Positions 14,019 through 14,535 of a DNA stretch of 14,535 bases are shown in pieces. Location of the stretch: assembly GCA_017615235.1 (NCBI GenBank), contig JAGAAM010000017.1:1-14535 (forward strand). The letters are read 5' to 3'. The notes under the pieces were generated by a model, which was not told the origin of the DNA, ran no database searches, and saw only the letters and a list, made by a program, of their open reading frames with translations. The first letter of the stretch is position 1. Each line of letters starts with the position of its first letter. Position numbers and translations under genes: made by a program. The DNA is from Clostridia bacterium. GTDB lineage: Bacteria; Bacillota_A; Clostridia; Oscillospirales; CAG-382.

Positions 14019-14535
14019 TTCGATTATATCTTCTATGCTTAAACTTACCTTAACCCGATCGCCGGTGCGGATGTTTTTCATCTCCGCTTCGTTCTGTTCG
14101 AGTTCGTTGTCTCCGATGACTATCACCTGCTTTACGCCGGTCTTGTCGGCGTATTTCATCTGGGCTTTGAGCGATCTGCCGCAGACGTCGGTCTCCGCCG
14201 CGATACCTTTGCGGCGAAGTTCTTCGGCGAGGACGAACGCCTTTGCCGCGGCGTTTTCGCCCAGCGGGGCGATATATACCTCCGCGCCGGAGCCGGTCTC
14301 CGGGACGAGGTCTTCGTCTTTCAGCGCCTGGATAACGCGGGTTAAGCCCATACCGAACCCGACGGCGGGAAGGTCCTGCCCGCCGATGGAAGCGAGCAGC
14401 CCGTCGTATCTGCCGCCGCCGCAGACGGTGCTCTGAGCGCCGATGCTGTCGACGGTGAATTCGAACACCGTGCCGTTGTAATAGTCGAGTCCGCGGACGA
14501 TGTGCGGATCGACGACGTATTCCACTCCGCAGCCG
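14004..14535 (-). CDS. hisS: Histidyl-tRNA synthetase, C-terminal part (cut by window edge)
   Basis: The 5' end lies outside the window; 177 codons remain, and reading from the edge gives GCGVEYVVDPHIVRGLDYY. The HisRS signature RGLDYYNGTVFEF is followed by CGGGRYDGL and the motif 3 region VGFGMGLTRVIQAL, then the anticodon-binding domain (AEVYIAPLG, LRRKGIAAETD, QMKYADKTGVKQVIVIG). In most HisRS, motif 3 reads GLER; here it is GLTR, with the ATP-contacting Arg kept. A GTG at 14525 is an internal codon, not the start. It pairs with aspS downstream, as in many Firmicutes. The 3' end carries a hairpin over the stop codon. Identity is secure; the Glu-to-Thr change is the only oddity seen. Confidence 0.95.
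   Translation of the reverse strand, partial: GCGVEYVVDPHIVRGLDYYNGTVFEFTVDSIGAQSTVCGGGRYDGLLASIGGQDLPAVGFGMGLTRVIQALKDEDLVPETGSGAEVYIAPLGENAAAKAFVLAEELRRKGIAAETDVCGRSLKAQMKYADKTGVKQVIVIGDNELEQNEAEMKNIRTGDRVKVSLSIEDIIEKAGI

Noticed and set aside
1..14535. CRISPR arrays, tRNA or rRNA genes, IS ends
   Set aside because: No spaced repeats, cloverleaf patterns or transposase-like frames were seen by eye; the whole window is occupied by named genes and short spacers, with no gene-free stretch above 300 bases.

Overview
The window looks like chromosomal DNA from a low-GC-phylum but moderately GC-rich Firmicute, most likely an uncultured Clostridia or Oscillospiraceae-type gut bacterium. This is inferred from the gene order rplS-lepB-rbgA-rnhB-yraN, the hisS-aspS pair, an ECF-type thiamine importer subunit under a TPP riboswitch, and a YugP-type zinc peptidase. 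I saw no phage, IS, CRISPR, tRNA or rRNA features. All but two genes lie on the minus strand; the thiamine pair is on the plus strand.

Region by region, in plus coordinates. Positions 1-3198 hold a tight minus-strand operon read right to left: rplS (L19), lepB (signal peptidase I), rbgA (50S assembly GTPase), rnhB (RNase HII), yraN (UPF0102) and the start of thrC (threonine synthase, cut by the window edge). A strong extended -10 promoter with an AT-rich upstream tract sits at 3268-3296 and leaves a leader of about 60 nt before rplS. Positions 3297-3463 are an AT-rich, non-coding island with nested inverted repeats. Positions 3464-4177 encode a membrane zinc metallopeptidase on the minus strand.

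Positions 4214-5696 form a plus-strand thiamine module. A near-consensus promoter is followed by a TPP riboswitch, an intrinsic terminator, thiT (thiamine-binding S component) and, overlapping it by ATGA, thiN (thiamine diphosphokinase). The logic is import of thiamine, phosphorylation to TPP, and shut-off of the transcript by TPP. thiN converges on, and shares a TTAA with, the last gene of the next operon.

Positions 5693-12126 form a five-gene minus-strand cluster: ABC ATPase, ABC-2-type permease, a GldG-like auxiliary protein, a DUF4340-like membrane-anchored protein carrying what looks like an inserted discoidin-type beta-sandwich, and a small lipoprotein. The core is a known Gld-like ABC arrangement whose substrate is unknown. 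The inserted domain and the lipoprotein are the most unusual parts of the window. Upstream come aspS (12160-13944) and the 3' part of hisS (14004 to the window end); aspS lies only 33 nt before the ABC operon, so read-through is possible.

Most of the window is conserved housekeeping. The points most worth a second look are the DUF4340 protein with its insert, the lepB/rbgA junction duplication that supplies the rbgA ribosome binding site, the riboswitch expression platform, and the palindromic island upstream of rplS.
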